Source: Listeria monocytogenes
GTDB lineage: Bacteria > Bacillota > Bacilli > Lactobacillales > Listeriaceae
Assembly (NCBI RefSeq): GCF_900187225.1
Contig: NZ_LT906436.1
Span: 2,729,501 to 2,793,500 of the forward strand
Direction: 5' to 3'
Length of the DNA stretch: 64,000 nucleotides
Shown: positions 9,548 through 18,225 of the stretch, piece by piece
How the letters are laid out: each line of letters starts with the position of its first letter
How positions within the stretch are numbered: the stretch's first letter is position 1
Made by a program: the position numbers and the translations under genes
Notes under the pieces: generated by a model
The model's input: only the letters and a program-made list of their open reading frames with translations
The model's database searches: none
Told to the model about the DNA's origin: nothing

Positions 9548-10237
9548 TCAAATCTCCGCGAAAACTTTCACCGCGTCACTTTCCATCATTTCAAATGGAT
9601 AAGGAAGCGAAATTCGTTCTTTATTCACAGCAAAAATTCGTGCTTTTTTATTCCGATAATCCGTTAAATTACAAAACGGACTCACACGGAATGACGTTCC
9701 TACTATGACAATCAAATCCGCTTTCCTAATAGCAGTAAGTGATTGATCTATCGCACTTTCTGAAATTGCTTCTTCGTAAAGCACCACATCTGGCCGAATA
9801 ACCCCACCACAATCCGTATGAATATCCGATTTCAAATAATCCTTTGCGGTAACAGTCATTCCGCAGTTTTGACAATAACAATGATATAGACTGCCATGGA
9901 AATTCACTACTTTTTTCGAACCCGCTTTTTCATGAAGTCCATCAATATTTTGCGTAATAATCGTGACATCTTTTTTCGCTTCGATTTCAGCCATTTTTGT
10001 ATGAATCGCATTTGGCTCTGCATCCGGATAGTACATGTTCTCTGTAACAAATTGATAAAACTTCTCTGGTTCACGCACAAGACACGTATGACTCAACATA
10101 TATTCCGGGCTACTCATCCCAGCATATAAGCCGTTTTTCGAGCGATAATCCGGAATTCCAGAAGGGACAGAAACACCCGCCCCAGTTAGAAAAACGATGC
10201 GTTCAGCTTTTTTAAGTGCTTCATTCAACTTATTCAT
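9548..10237 (-). CDS. Sir2-family NAD-dependent protein deacylase
   Basis: 229 aa. Sirtuin motifs: GAGVSVPSGIPDYRS (NAD binding), TQNIDGLHEKAG, and the catalytic His114 in NFHGS. Expected to remove acyl groups from lysines using NAD+, giving O-acetyl-ADP-ribose. The zinc site is unusual: Cys122 and Cys125 are present and Cys143 begins CGG, but the position three before it, normally Cys, is His140 (HTDCGG). Its start overlaps the end of the next upstream gene by eight bases, indicating an operon. Corresponds to lmo2739 from memory. Confidence 0.92.
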   Translation of the reverse strand: MNKLNEALKKAERIVFLTGAGVSVPSGIPDYRSKNGLYAGMSSPEYMLSHTCLVREPEKFYQFVTENMYYPDAEPNAIHTKMAEIEAKKDVTIITQNIDGLHEKAGSKKVVNFHGSLYHCYCQNCGMTVTAKDYLKSDIHTDCGGVIRPDVVLYEEAISESAIDQSLTAIRKADLIVIVGTSFRVSPFCNLTDYRNKKARIFAVNKERISLPYPFEMMESDAVKVFAEI

Positions 10238-10520
10238 TCTTTAAATTCCTTTCATTTGTATGTTGTTTATCTTTCCAGTTCCACCATTTTCGCAAATCAA
10301 CATCTTGCTCCGCTTCATCCGTTTCCGCAACATAGACTGCGCAGCGATACGTATAAAGTACACACGGATCCATTCTCTCGCCTCGCTTATCGCAAGTATC
10401 CTCATATAACTCAAGCGGATTCTTCCCTCTTAAATCAGCAACCTCTTCAATCCCAATTTCATTTAACATTAACACCATTTTTTTACCTATTCCTGGTAAT
10501 TGTATTAGATTAGTTGGCAT
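10230..10520 (-). CDS. Small helix-hairpin-helix protein (Cdd1/pathogenicity-locus family)
   Basis: 96 aa. The N-terminus [20 protein letters not shown] is a helix-hairpin-helix type motif, followed by the [11 protein letters not shown] region typical of the short Cdd1-like proteins. This suggests nucleic-acid binding, but no function is established. It overlaps both neighbours, the MFS gene (11 bp) and the sirtuin gene (8 bp), so the three are translated from one transcript. Corresponds to lmo2740 from memory. Confidence 0.8.
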   Translation of the reverse strand: MPTNLIQLPGIGKKMVLMLNEIGIEEVADLRGKNPLELYEDTCDKRGERMDPCVLYTYRCAVYVAETDEAEQDVDLRKWWNWKDKQHTNERNLKNE

Positions 10521-11718
10521 GATTCCCCTTCTCTCCGTGCATTTTTCGGTTGAAATAAAAACTGATTAGTACATTGATAAAAATAAAGCCAGCAACTACG
10601 AGGAAGACATCTCCGTAACCAAAATGAGCAGCAACACTTGACCCAACAAGCGGTCCGATGACATTCCCAATATATTGAAAAGATTGATTATAACCAAAAA
10701 TTCGACCTGCAACCTCACGCGGTGTATTTTTTGTAAGCAATGATTGAACCGCCGGAAGCAAGGCACCATCTGTAAGACCTAATAAGAAACGCAAAATACC
10801 AAGTTGTAGTGGGTTTTGTGCGAAAGCCATTGGGATTTGTAGTAACATTGAGCCGATGAGCGCACCTAACAATATCCGCTCCGAGCCAATTCGGTCACCC
10901 CACCTCCCAAGCCTTGGTGCCGCAATAAGAGCCGCAACTCCGGGAACCGATGCAATCATCCCACTAATAAAAGCAATATTTTGTGCATTTCCTGCCAAAT
11001 CACGTACATATAATGTCAAAATAGGATTAACTGAGTTGGACGCAATTTGAATCATCATCGTCGTAATGAACAAGGAAATAATTAAGCCCGGGTTTTTAAG
11101 CGATAAGAAAACTTCTTTCCCCGACCGCATTTCCTTTTTTTCTACTGGCGTAAATTTCTCTTTTACAAAGAAAAGTGTTAAGAAAAAACTACCTAAAAGA
11201 AGTACTCCTGTGATGTAAAATACTGGTCTAACACCAAATGTGTCCGACAACGCTCCACCAATTAACGGGCCAATTAGCACGCCCGAAACCGCTGCCGTTG
11301 ATAGTGCCCCAAGAGCCCAGCCACTACGATGACGAGGAACTTGTGTAGCGATTAGCGCATTGGCAGTCGAAATATATCCTGAAAAAATCCCCATTAATAA
11401 GCGCAAACCAACGAATTGGTATACATTGCTTACGAGTCCCATCAAAATCATCGCTATCGCCATTCCCAGTGCTGCTCGTAAAAGCATAATTCTCCGTCCT
11501 TTTTGATCCGCTAATTTACCCCAAATCGGCGACATAATAGCTGATACTAAAAAGGTCGAACTGAGCGCAATCCCTGACCACATACTTACTTGATCCGGAT
11601 TATGTACGCCTAATTCTTCAATATATAATGGTAAAAATGGCATGATTAAATTTAATCCGGTCCCGGTTAGAAAACACCCCACCCAGACAACATACAAATT
11701 CTTCTTCCAATTTTCCAT
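10510..11718 (-). CDS. MFS drug:proton antiporter
   Basis: 402 aa with about 12 hydrophobic helices. Motif A is present as [13 protein letters not shown] after TM2, and the TM5 region [14 protein letters not shown] resembles the antiporter motif C of DHA1 exporters. Probable multidrug efflux pump of the inner membrane; substrate not predictable. Start ATG follows AGGTGG. First gene of a three-gene overlapping operon with the HhH protein and the sirtuin. Corresponds to lmo2741 from memory. Confidence 0.9.
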   Translation of the reverse strand: MENWKKNLYVVWVGCFLTGTGLNLIMPFLPLYIEELGVHNPDQVSMWSGIALSSTFLVSAIMSPIWGKLADQKGRRIMLLRAALGMAIAMILMGLVSNVYQFVGLRLLMGIFSGYISTANALIATQVPRHRSGWALGALSTAAVSGVLIGPLIGGALSDTFGVRPVFYITGVLLLGSFFLTLFFVKEKFTPVEKKEMRSGKEVFLSLKNPGLIISLFITTMMIQIASNSVNPILTLYVRDLAGNAQNIAFISGMIASVPGVAALIAAPRLGRWGDRIGSERILLGALIGSMLLQIPMAFAQNPLQLGILRFLLGLTDGALLPAVQSLLTKNTPREVAGRIFGYNQSFQYIGNVIGPLVGSSVAAHFGYGDVFLVVAGFIFINVLISFYFNRKMHGEKGNHAN

Positions 11719-11762
11719 AAATCCACCTAGATTCTTCTATCGTTATCCTTAATTATTCCACA

Positions 11763-11799
11763 AAAAAAGCGAAAGTAAAACTAAACCCTTCGCTTTTTT
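11763..11799 (-). terminator. Terminator of the SH3-domain gene
   Basis: AAAAAAGCGAA and TTCGCTTTTTT form the stem; T-runs lie on both sides, so it may act in both directions. A parS site follows at 11817. Confidence 0.75.
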
Positions 11800-11816
11800 G
11801 CTATATTTACTTAAAA

Positions 11817-11832
11817 TGTTCCACGTGAAACA
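11817..11832. other. parS site (exact consensus)
   Basis: TGTTCCACGTGAAACA matches the ParB/Spo0J site consensus TGTTNCACGTGAAACA. Intergenic, immediately downstream of the SH3 gene. Confidence 0.9.
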
Positions 11833-11834
11833 TT

Positions 11835-12182
11835 TTATACTTCTAAATTTTCTCGTGGTACCCAGCCAGCTTCATTTTCTTCTGTCACGCACCAAACCCA
11901 ACCATTAAGTTCACGATTACTTTCTAATTTATCGCCTGGTTTAACATTTAGTTCACGTGCAGAGTAATCTTCTGATACGGTCCCACTCTTTCCATCATTA
12001 CTTATTTGAATGATTTGTTTCGGAATCCAGCCTTCTTTTCCAGACGACTTCACTTTACAAAAAATCCAACCTGGATATTCTGTATCTTCTTCAAACACCC
12101 AAATAGACTCATTTTTATTTACAAAAAGCGGATTAGGGTATTGGCTAATGTGCTCTTTTTTCACGATAAATGTTTGATTCAT
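11835..12182 (-). CDS. Protein with two SH3-like domains
   Basis: 115 aa with two SH3-type repeats: residues about 10-55 (SIWVFEEDTEYPGWIFCKVK, then GKEGWIPKQII) and 60-115 (ELNVKPGDKLESNRELNGW, then EAGWVPRENLEV). There is no signal peptide, so it is probably cytoplasmic and not a wall-binding SH3b protein. Function unknown; a ligand-binding or scaffolding role is all that can be said. It lies 18 bases downstream of the transaldolase gene, probably co-transcribed. Corresponds to lmo2742 from memory. Confidence 0.82.
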   Translation of the reverse strand: MNQTFIVKKEHISQYPNPLFVNKNESIWVFEEDTEYPGWIFCKVKSSGKEGWIPKQIIQISNDGKSGTVSEDYSARELNVKPGDKLESNRELNGWVWCVTEENEAGWVPRENLEV

Positions 12183-12200
12183 AGTTTGAAACCTACCTCA

Positions 12201-12845
12201 TTATTTTTTTGCCGCTTCCCAATCTGCAAGAAATTTATCAATCCCGCTGTCAGTCAGAGGATGTTTTAACATTTGCTCGAATACTTTAAATGGCACGGTA
12301 GCAATGTCAGCACCGGCTTTGGCACATTCAATAACATGGATTGGGTGCCGTACGCTTGCTGAAATAATTTCTGTTGGAATCCCGTGAATCTCGAAAATAT
12401 CCGCAATGTCACGAATCAGAACCAAGCCATCGTCGCCTATATCGTCTAATCGTCCTAAAAATGGCGATACATAGGTCGCGCCAGCTCGTGCCGCAAGTAA
12501 GGCTTGTGTGGCAGAAAATACGAGTGTCACATTGGTTTTAATACCTTCTTCCGTCAACACTTTTACTGCTGCCAAGCCTTCCCCAGTCATTGGTATTTTC
12601 ACAACCATATTCGGATGGATTTTCGCAATAACTCGACCTTCTGCAATCATTTCATCTGCTTCTAAACTAACTACTTCGCCGCTAATTGGTCCGTCAACAA
12701 TGGATGTAATTTCTTGAATGACCTCATTAAAATCGCGACCTTCTTTTGCAACAAGTGATGGGTTTGTCGTAACCCCGGAAATAAATCCCATTCTGTTAGC
12801 CTTTTTAATCTCTTCTACGTTCGCTGTATCGATAAAAAATCTCAT
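12201..12845 (-). CDS. Transaldolase (TalC / fructose-6-phosphate aldolase type)
   Basis: 214 aa from the ATG at 12845, which follows AGGAGG by 8 nt. [16 protein letters not shown] and [13 protein letters not shown] are hallmark N-terminal sequences; [11 protein letters not shown] holds the Schiff-base lysine. Short TalC-type enzymes transfer dihydroxyacetone in the non-oxidative pentose phosphate pathway or cleave fructose-6-phosphate; sequence alone does not separate the two. A good cre site sits just upstream of the start, suggesting CcpA control. Corresponds to lmo2743 from memory. Confidence 0.92.
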
Positions 12846-12864
12846 TAAAACATCCTCCTTTTCT

Positions 12865-12879
12865 ATCAAGCGCTTTCAA
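12865..12879 (-). promoter_or_regulatory. Probable cre (CcpA) site upstream of transaldolase
   Basis: On the minus strand TTGAAAGCGCTTGAT matches WTGNAANCGNWNNCW at all but one position. It lies about 20 bp before the transaldolase ATG, a position that favours repression. Confidence 0.6.
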
Positions 12880-12945
12880 TTACAGAGCCATTATAACGCA
12901 AAAGCTTAAATAATGCTTTCGATGTGCTTTTTCGGCATAAAAAAA

Positions 12946-12963
12946 GAATGCCGTTTAGCATTC
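12946..12963 (-). terminator. Terminator of the Crp/Fnr gene
   Basis: GAATGC and GCATTC pair around a 6-nt loop, followed on the minus strand by seven or eight T. Confidence 0.7.
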
Positions 12964-12968
12964 CAAAA

Positions 12969-12984
12969 AGTTTCACGTGAAACA
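12969..12984. other. parS-like site (one mismatch)
   Basis: AGTTTCACGTGAAACA differs from the consensus only at the first base. It lies between the Crp/Fnr stop and its terminator. Confidence 0.7.
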
Positions 12985-12987
12985 AAA

Positions 12988-13677
12988 TTATAATCGAGTT
13001 TTATCCATCACTAAGAGAGGCTTTGGTCTATTTCTAATTATATCCTCTTTAATTAAATGCATGACTGTATGAGCCACATATTCGCGTGATGTATTTGTGT
13101 ATCTTGCAAGTACTTCTTGCGTAATTTCTCTTGGTAGCAATATCCCGTTATCAGAAAACGTTCCTAAAGTTTGAGCGCATTTGAGAATGGCTTTGCGGAT
13201 TCGTTCTTCCTTTTTTAAGAAGCTTAGTTTTGCAAATGTATGGGCTTCACGTAATTCTTCTGCCATCACTTTAATCATAAAAAAGTTATTCTCATCTTTT
13301 TTGTCAAAAATAGAGAACAAGAAATTGCTATCTACTTCCATAACTTCTCCGTGACCTAAGCTCTGCATCGAAACATGCGGGCTCCATTCATCGTAAAAAA
13401 GATGATATAGTCCAAAACTATCTCCTTTTTGCAAGAAACGAACAATGCATTCTTTACAGCTTTCTTCTTCCATTTCTGCATCTTCCTCTACAATCATCCC
13501 GTATATGCCGCTTAGAACAAAATATACTTTTGTTCCAGCCGGACTTAAACTTTCTAGAACCTCACCCTTCTTGGTGCTGATAACCGAGCAGTAGTCTTTG
13601 TAATTTGGATGTTCAAAGCACAACTCCATTAATTTGCTAACCGTTAGATTGGATTCAAGCTCTTTTAAGAATAGCAT
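12988..13677 (-). CDS. Crp/Fnr-family transcriptional regulator (PrfA-like superfamily)
   Basis: 229 aa. An N-terminal cyclic-nucleotide-binding-like beta-roll (about 20-130, KVYFVLSGIYGMIVEEDA and LQKGDSFGLYHL) is followed by a long helix and a winged helix near 170-215 (EITQEVLARYTNTSREYVAHTVMHL read in two halves). The beta-roll lacks an obvious cAMP-binding RxS cluster, in line with PrfA and the many Listeria Crp/Fnr paralogues. Targets unknown; a 329-bp gap separates it from the divergent ABC transporter, which is a candidate target. ATG follows AAAGGAGAG. Corresponds to lmo2744 from memory. Confidence 0.88.
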   Translation of the reverse strand: MLFLKELESNLTVSKLMELCFEHPNYKDYCSVISTKKGEVLESLSPAGTKVYFVLSGIYGMIVEEDAEMEEESCKECIVRFLQKGDSFGLYHLFYDEWSPHVSMQSLGHGEVMEVDSNFLFSIFDKKDENNFFMIKVMAEELREAHTFAKLSFLKKEERIRKAILKCAQTLGTFSDNGILLPREITQEVLARYTNTSREYVAHTVMHLIKEDIIRNRPKPLLVMDKTRL

Positions 13678-14006
13678 ATTCTCTCCTTTGCTATATTATA
13701 TTGAAGAAACTCTTCGTAATTATATCATAAAGGCCATATTCAAAATCCTATTCACAGTAAGTCATAAAAAGCCAAAAACCCAATTAAAGATAAATATATT
13801 ACAACTTTTTATAAAATACTTAATTTATATCTCGTTTCCAATTAACATTTTGACATAAATTCGAACTTTTTGTTACTTTTGTTAAATATTCAAATTCAGA
13901 TATTAATTCAATAATTACCACTTTAGACTGGTTTATTTTTAGGTAAATTGATTATACTTAAAAAGTAAGTAATTTATGGATGGGTAACTCAGGAAGGGTG
14001 AAATGA
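13678..14006. other. Divergent intergenic region without a gene
   Basis: 329 bp, very AT-rich, between the minus-strand Crp/Fnr gene and the plus-strand ABC gene. A TATACT (13953-13958) could be the -10 of the ABC gene, but I find no convincing -35 at 16-18 bp. No ORF with a ribosome binding site is seen. Confidence 0.5.
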
Positions 14007-15734
14007 ATGGATCAGAAAAAATATAGTTGGCGAAAATTTTTCCAGTTACTTATTAGCGCAAAACCCGCGAATTGGATAATTTTCTGCGCTTTATTTGCTA
14101 GTGTGATAACTACAGTTGCCGGCCTTGTTGTGCCGCTTTTTACAAAGAACTTAATTGATGGCTTTTCAATAGCTTCACTCGATGTAAAAATGATTGCTTT
14201 AATTGTGTTGGCATTTATCCTACAAGCAATAACGAATGGCTTCTCGATTTTCTTGCTTAACTACATGGGTCAGAAAGTCGTTGCAACGATTCGCGAACGT
14301 TTATGGAAGAAAATTGTGCACTTACCAGTTTCTTACTTCGATAATACAAAGACTGGGGAAATGGTAAGTCGTATGGTAAATGATACAGTAGTGGTTAAGG
14401 AGCTGATTGCCGATCATCTCCCACAATTTGTAACTGGGATAATTTCTGTTGTCGGTGCGATTATTATCTTGTTCTTCATGGACTGGAAAATGACACTCAT
14501 CATTTTAGTGGCCGTTCCAATTACTGCGCTAGTTGTCGCGCCACTTGGTCAGAAAATGTTTAAAATATCTAAAGGTCTTCAAAATGAAACGGCTAACTTC
14601 ACTGGTTCCATTAGCCAAACGCTATCAGAAGCTAGACTCGTAAAGGCTTCGAATGCGGAAACACTAGAAACCGAGGCTGGTCATCAAGGAATTAATCGCC
14701 TATTTGGCTTTGGTATTCGTGAGGCGAAAGTTGTTGCTGTGCTTGGACCGCTAATTTTCTTTGTTGTCATGGGGGTTATCGTTGGCATCATTGGTTACGG
14801 CGGGATTCGTGTTTCAGCTGGAACAATGACTACTGGTACGCTCATCGCCTTCTTGCTCTATCTGTTCCAAATTATCGTTCCTGTCACTTCTTTCGCAACA
14901 TTCTTCGCCCAACTTCAAAAAGCAAAAGGCGCAACGGAGAGAATTGCGGATATTTTAAATGAAACAGAAGAAGATTTCGACGCTGGTAAAAAAGTAGATG
15001 TGAGCGGAAAAACCATTCGCGCATCTGATATTTCCTTCTCCTATAATGAAGGTGAACCTATTCTAAAACATGTTTCTTTTGATACAAAACCCGGAGAAGT
15101 TATCGCATTCGCTGGCCCAAGTGGTGGAGGGAAATCAACCTTATTTGCGATTTTAGAACGTTTTTATCAACCGAAAACGGGAGAAATTTTAGTAGGCGAT
15201 ATTCCTCTTTCCGAGATTTCGATTAACTCATGGCGCACACAAATTGGTTATGTTTCCCAAGAAAGTGCGATGCTTTCTGGTACAATTCGCGATAATCTTT
15301 GTTATGGTTTGGACCGAGAAATTACGGAAGATGAGCTATGGAATGTAGCAAAACTAGCTTACGCTGACGGTTTTATTTCCGAACTTCCTGACAAAATGGC
15401 AACCGAAGTCGGCGAACGTGGCGTGAAGCTCTCAGGAGGTCAAAGACAGCGAATTGCCATTGCTCGAGCATTCTTGCGTAATCCTAATATCCTTATGTTA
15501 GACGAAGCTACAGCTAGTTTAGATAGCCAATCCGAGCAAATCGTTCAACAAGCATTGGCAAACTTAATGGAAGGTCGAACTACTTTTGTTATCGCTCATC
15601 GCCTTTCTACTATTGTCAATGCCGACCAAATCCTCTTTATCGAACATGGTGAAATAACCGGTCGTGGCACACATAGTGAATTAGTGGCTTCTCATCCACT
15701 TTACGCTTCCTTTGCAGAACAACAGTTAAAATAA
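14007..15734 (+). CDS. ABC exporter half-transporter (ATPase/permease fusion)
   Basis: 575 aa: an N-terminal type I exporter membrane domain (six hydrophobic segments, about residues 20-320) and a C-terminal ATPase with Walker A GPSGGGKST, signature LSGGQRQRIAIARAF, Walker B ILMLDEATASLD and H-loop IAHRLST. All catalytic elements are intact, so it can work as a homodimer. The family resembles BmrA/LmrA-type lipid or drug exporters; substrate unknown. ATG follows AGGAAGGGTGAA. Monocistronic, ending at a strong hairpin and a Noc-box-like site. Corresponds to lmo2745 from memory. Confidence 0.93.
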   Translation: MDQKKYSWRKFFQLLISAKPANWIIFCALFASVITTVAGLVVPLFTKNLIDGFSIASLDVKMIALIVLAFILQAITNGFSIFLLNYMGQKVVATIRERLWKKIVHLPVSYFDNTKTGEMVSRMVNDTVVVKELIADHLPQFVTGIISVVGAIIILFFMDWKMTLIILVAVPITALVVAPLGQKMFKISKGLQNETANFTGSISQTLSEARLVKASNAETLETEAGHQGINRLFGFGIREAKVVAVLGPLIFFVVMGVIVGIIGYGGIRVSAGTMTTGTLIAFLLYLFQIIVPVTSFATFFAQLQKAKGATERIADILNETEEDFDAGKKVDVSGKTIRASDISFSYNEGEPILKHVSFDTKPGEVIAFAGPSGGGKSTLFAILERFYQPKTGEILVGDIPLSEISINSWRTQIGYVSQESAMLSGTIRDNLCYGLDREITEDELWNVAKLAYADGFISELPDKMATEVGERGVKLSGGQRQRIAIARAFLRNPNILMLDEATASLDSQSEQIVQQALANLMEGRTTFVIAHRLSTIVNADQILFIEHGEITGRGTHSELVASHPLYASFAEQQLK

Positions 15735-15736
15735 CT

Positions 15737-15750
15737 ATTTCCCGGGAAAT
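15737..15750. other. Noc-box-like site
   Basis: ATTTCCCGGGAAAT, a perfect 14-bp palindrome identical to the Noc-binding consensus described for Bacillus subtilis. It directly follows the ABC gene stop. Presence of Noc in this organism is assumed, not seen here. Confidence 0.75.
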
Positions 15751-15788
15751 AAAAAAGTGACGATGCGTAAATGCATCGTCGCTTTTTC
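15751..15788. terminator. Bidirectional terminator between convergent genes
   Basis: GTGACGATGC and GCATCGTCGC pair around a short loop, with A-run before and T-run after, serving both the ABC gene (+) and the TfoX_C gene (-). Confidence 0.85.
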
Positions 15789-16039
15789 TATAAGGATTGA
15801 TGAAACTTTTTGAGTTCACTTTTCTTTGCTTCGTCTAAATCATGCCACCTGATACCTTGCACAGCTCCTTCAAGTGCACATAATTCACTTAGACAAACGC
15901 TTGAATCATTTTCCCAAATACGTAAAAAGGCTTCTTTGCTTCCAACATCTTTTAGCTCAGCTGGGGTTTTTATCCCGGCTTTTATTAAGTCTTGCTCCAG
16001 TACTTTGCCAATGTTTGGTAATTCGCTAAGGTTCGCCAT
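15788..16039 (-). CDS. TfoX C-terminal-domain-like small protein
   Basis: 83 aa from the ATG at 16039, which has GAAGAAGGA upstream; an ATG at 16057 would add six residues. LSELPNIGKVLEQDLIKAGI and LKDVGSKEAFLRIW match the C-terminal domain of TfoX-type proteins, a helical, helix-hairpin-helix-like fold also found as stand-alone proteins in Firmicutes. The regulatory N-terminal TfoX domain is absent, so a role in competence cannot be assumed. It begins 20 bases after the serS stop, probably in the same transcript. Corresponds to lmo2746 from memory. Confidence 0.8.
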   Translation of the reverse strand: MANLSELPNIGKVLEQDLIKAGIKTPAELKDVGSKEAFLRIWENDSSVCLSELCALEGAVQGIRWHDLDEAKKSELKKFHQSL

Positions 16040-16058
16040 TACAGTTCCTTCTTCCATA

Positions 16059-17342
16059 TTATTTTGGTAATTCTATTTTCTCGATACCGCCCATGTAACC
16101 TTGCAATACTTTTGGAATGCGTACAGAACCATCTGCATCTTGGTAATTTTCTAAAATGGCAGCCACTGTACGTCCTAGCGCTAAGCCAGAACCATTTAGT
16201 GTATGCACGTATTCTGGTTTGCTTCCTGGCTCACGACGGAAACGAATGTTAGCGCGTCTTGCTTGGAAGCTTTCAAAATTACTGCAAGAAGAAATCTCAC
16301 GATAAGAATTGTAGCTTGGAATCCAAACTTCTAAATCATATTTTTTAGCAGCAGTGAAGCCTAAATCAGCCGTACACATGCTTAGTACGCGGTATGGCAA
16401 TTCTAAGCGACGCAATACTTCTTCTGCGTTACCAGTTAATTTTTCTAGCGCCACGTAAGAATCTTCCGGTTTCACAAATTGAACTAATTCCACTTTGTTA
16501 AATTGATGTTGACGGATTAAACCACGCGTATCGCGACCAGCAGATCCCGCTTCAGAGCGGAAACATGCGCTAAACGCTGTATATTTTCTTGGTAAGTCTT
16601 CTGCTTTTAAAATGTCTTCGCGGTGGTAGTTTGTTACTGGTACTTCCGCTGTTGGAATAAGGAAATAATCTTCTGCTTCAATTAAGAAAGCATCTTCTTC
16701 AAATTTCGGCAATTGACCAGTTCCTGTCATGCTCGCACGGTTTACCATGTAAGGCGGTAACATTTCTTCGTAGCCATGTTCATTCGAATGCAAGTCCATC
16801 ATAAAGTTAATAAGCGCTCGTTCCAGTCTTGCACCTAATTTTTTATAAAAGACAAAACGGCTACCAGTTACTTTCGCAGCATTTTCAAAATCAAGGATAT
16901 CTAAGTCTGTTCCTAAATCCCAATGCGCTTTTGGTTCAAAATCAAATGCGCGTACTTCGCCCCATTTGCGGATTTCCACGTTATCGTCTTCCGATTCGCC
17001 AACCGGAGTAGATTCGTGTGGAATATTTGGAATCGACATTAAAATCATATCTAACTTCTCGTCAATTTCGCGTAGTTCGATATCTAATGTTTTAATACGA
17101 TCACCAACAACACGCATTTCTTCAATTTTAGCATCCGCGTCTTGTTTTTCACGTTTTAATTTAGCGATTTCTTGAGACACCTCATTACGCTGACTCTTCA
17201 GCGCTTCTGTCTCCACAATCAGAGTACGGCGGCGTTTATCTAACTCGCCAAATTTCTCGAATTCACCCAAGTCTTCCCCGCGATTTTGTAATTTCTGCTT
17301 TACTTCATCAAAATTATTACGTAACAATTTAACATCTAACAT
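16059..17342 (-). CDS. serS: Seryl-tRNA synthetase
   Basis: 427 aa from the ATG at 17342 (GGAGGAG upstream), the usual bacterial SerRS length. Longer upstream reading would run into the T-box leader and is rejected. An N-terminal antiparallel coiled-coil arm (about residues 27-100) binds tRNA-Ser; the class II core shows motif 2 in [17 protein letters not shown] and motif 3 in [18 protein letters not shown]. It charges tRNA-Ser with serine in the cytoplasm. Expression is evidently controlled by the serine T-box riboswitch just upstream. Corresponds to lmo2747 from memory. Confidence 0.97.
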
Positions 17343-17375
17343 GCTAACTCCTCCTTTATTTTTTTCCATATAAAA

Positions 17376-17620
17376 ACTCCCGTACTTTCCCGAATTAACA
17401 GGAAAGGGACGAGAGTTAACCGCGTTGCCACCCTTATTGGGATCTAAAAAAATCCCCAGCTTCATTTAGGTTTAACGGACCCAGCCGGAATGATTTACTC
17501 GCAAAACCATGCTTTCCACCACTCACTCCAAGATGGATTCATAAGGAAACTTCACCAGTTCACACCAACCACTGGCTCTCTTTAGAAACTCTACCTTATT
17601 ACTACTTCTTGTCTTCGCTT
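17376..17620 (-). promoter_or_regulatory. T-box riboswitch of serS (serine specifier UCC)
   Basis: Read on the minus strand, the leader contains the conserved T-box GGGTGGCAACGCGG (plus about 17419-17432), upstream GGTGTGAACTGG-type Stem I elements, and a specifier loop GAATCCATC whose UCC serine codon is at 17537-17535. Downstream, CTCTCGTCCCTTTCC pairs with GGGAAAGTACGGGAG to form the terminator (17376-17419) ending in T. Uncharged tRNA-Ser should stabilise the antiterminator and allow serS transcription. Confidence 0.92.
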
Positions 17621-17676
17621 TTCGTATTAATTTAAAGTTATTCTATCGCATATCTGCTTAAATTACAAGCAAATCT

Positions 17677-18096
17677 TTAACCGATTAAATCGAGCGTGTC
17701 TGGACCGTCATCATCAGAATTCAGTATTCTAATTTGTTCCGGAACAATTTTTATAACGACAAAGGATGGTGAATCTTCGCCTCGGAACCATTCTTTAGAA
17801 ATGTTTTCCCAAATACGTTCTTTGATTGATTCATCCTCTTCAAGAGACGCCAAACCATTAATTTCTAAAAATGCAGAACCAGGGCTTTCGTAACCAATTA
17901 AAACGGATACGTGTGGGTTTCTGCGAACTTCTTCTGTCTTCGGTAATTCTTTGCCAGATGGTGTGTAAAGCGTTAAGCCATCATGAAGAAATGTCATATA
18001 CCTAGCATGAGGATAGTCTCCTTGTACGGATGTTAATACACCCACTTGATGTTGTTCCAAAATGGCAAGAATCTTATCTTCTAGTTCATTTTTCAT
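17677..18096 (-). CDS. General stress protein 26-like, FMN-binding split-barrel protein
   Basis: 139 aa from the ATG at 18096, preceded by AAGGAAGG. The sequence (VGVLTSVQGDYPHARYMTF, LTLYTPSGKELPKTEEVRRNP) fits the pyridoxamine-5'-phosphate-oxidase-like GSP26 family, which binds flavin in a dimeric split barrel. Its reaction is unknown. A candidate sigma-B promoter lies upstream, in keeping with stress regulation reported for this family. Corresponds to lmo2748 from memory. Confidence 0.87.
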   Translation of the reverse strand: MKNELEDKILAILEQHQVGVLTSVQGDYPHARYMTFLHDGLTLYTPSGKELPKTEEVRRNPHVSVLIGYESPGSAFLEINGLASLEEDESIKERIWENISKEWFRGEDSPSFVVIKIVPEQIRILNSDDDGPDTLDLIG

Positions 18097-18128
18097 CTCA
18101 AACACCTTCCTTTGGTTATTTAGTGTAC

Positions 18129-18155
18129 CTTTCCACTCGGCTCCCGGCTTTAAAC
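18129..18155 (-). promoter_or_regulatory. Candidate sigma-B promoter of the GSP26-like gene
   Basis: On the minus strand GTTTAA (18150-18155) is followed after 15 bp by GGAAAG (18129-18134); the sigma-B consensus is GTTTAA then GGGTAT. The -35 is exact, the -10 is only partial. Confidence 0.4.
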
Positions 18156-18225
18156 ATTCGGGCTTGTTATCTCTCTAGCTATTTGCTATAAAAGAGTATA
18201 ACCGTTTTAACTAGGGGGATTTAAA

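Noticed and set aside
17343-17465. N-terminal extension of serS by 41 codons
   Set aside because: It reads through the T-box terminator and has no Shine-Dalgarno; SerRS family length fits the ATG at 17342.
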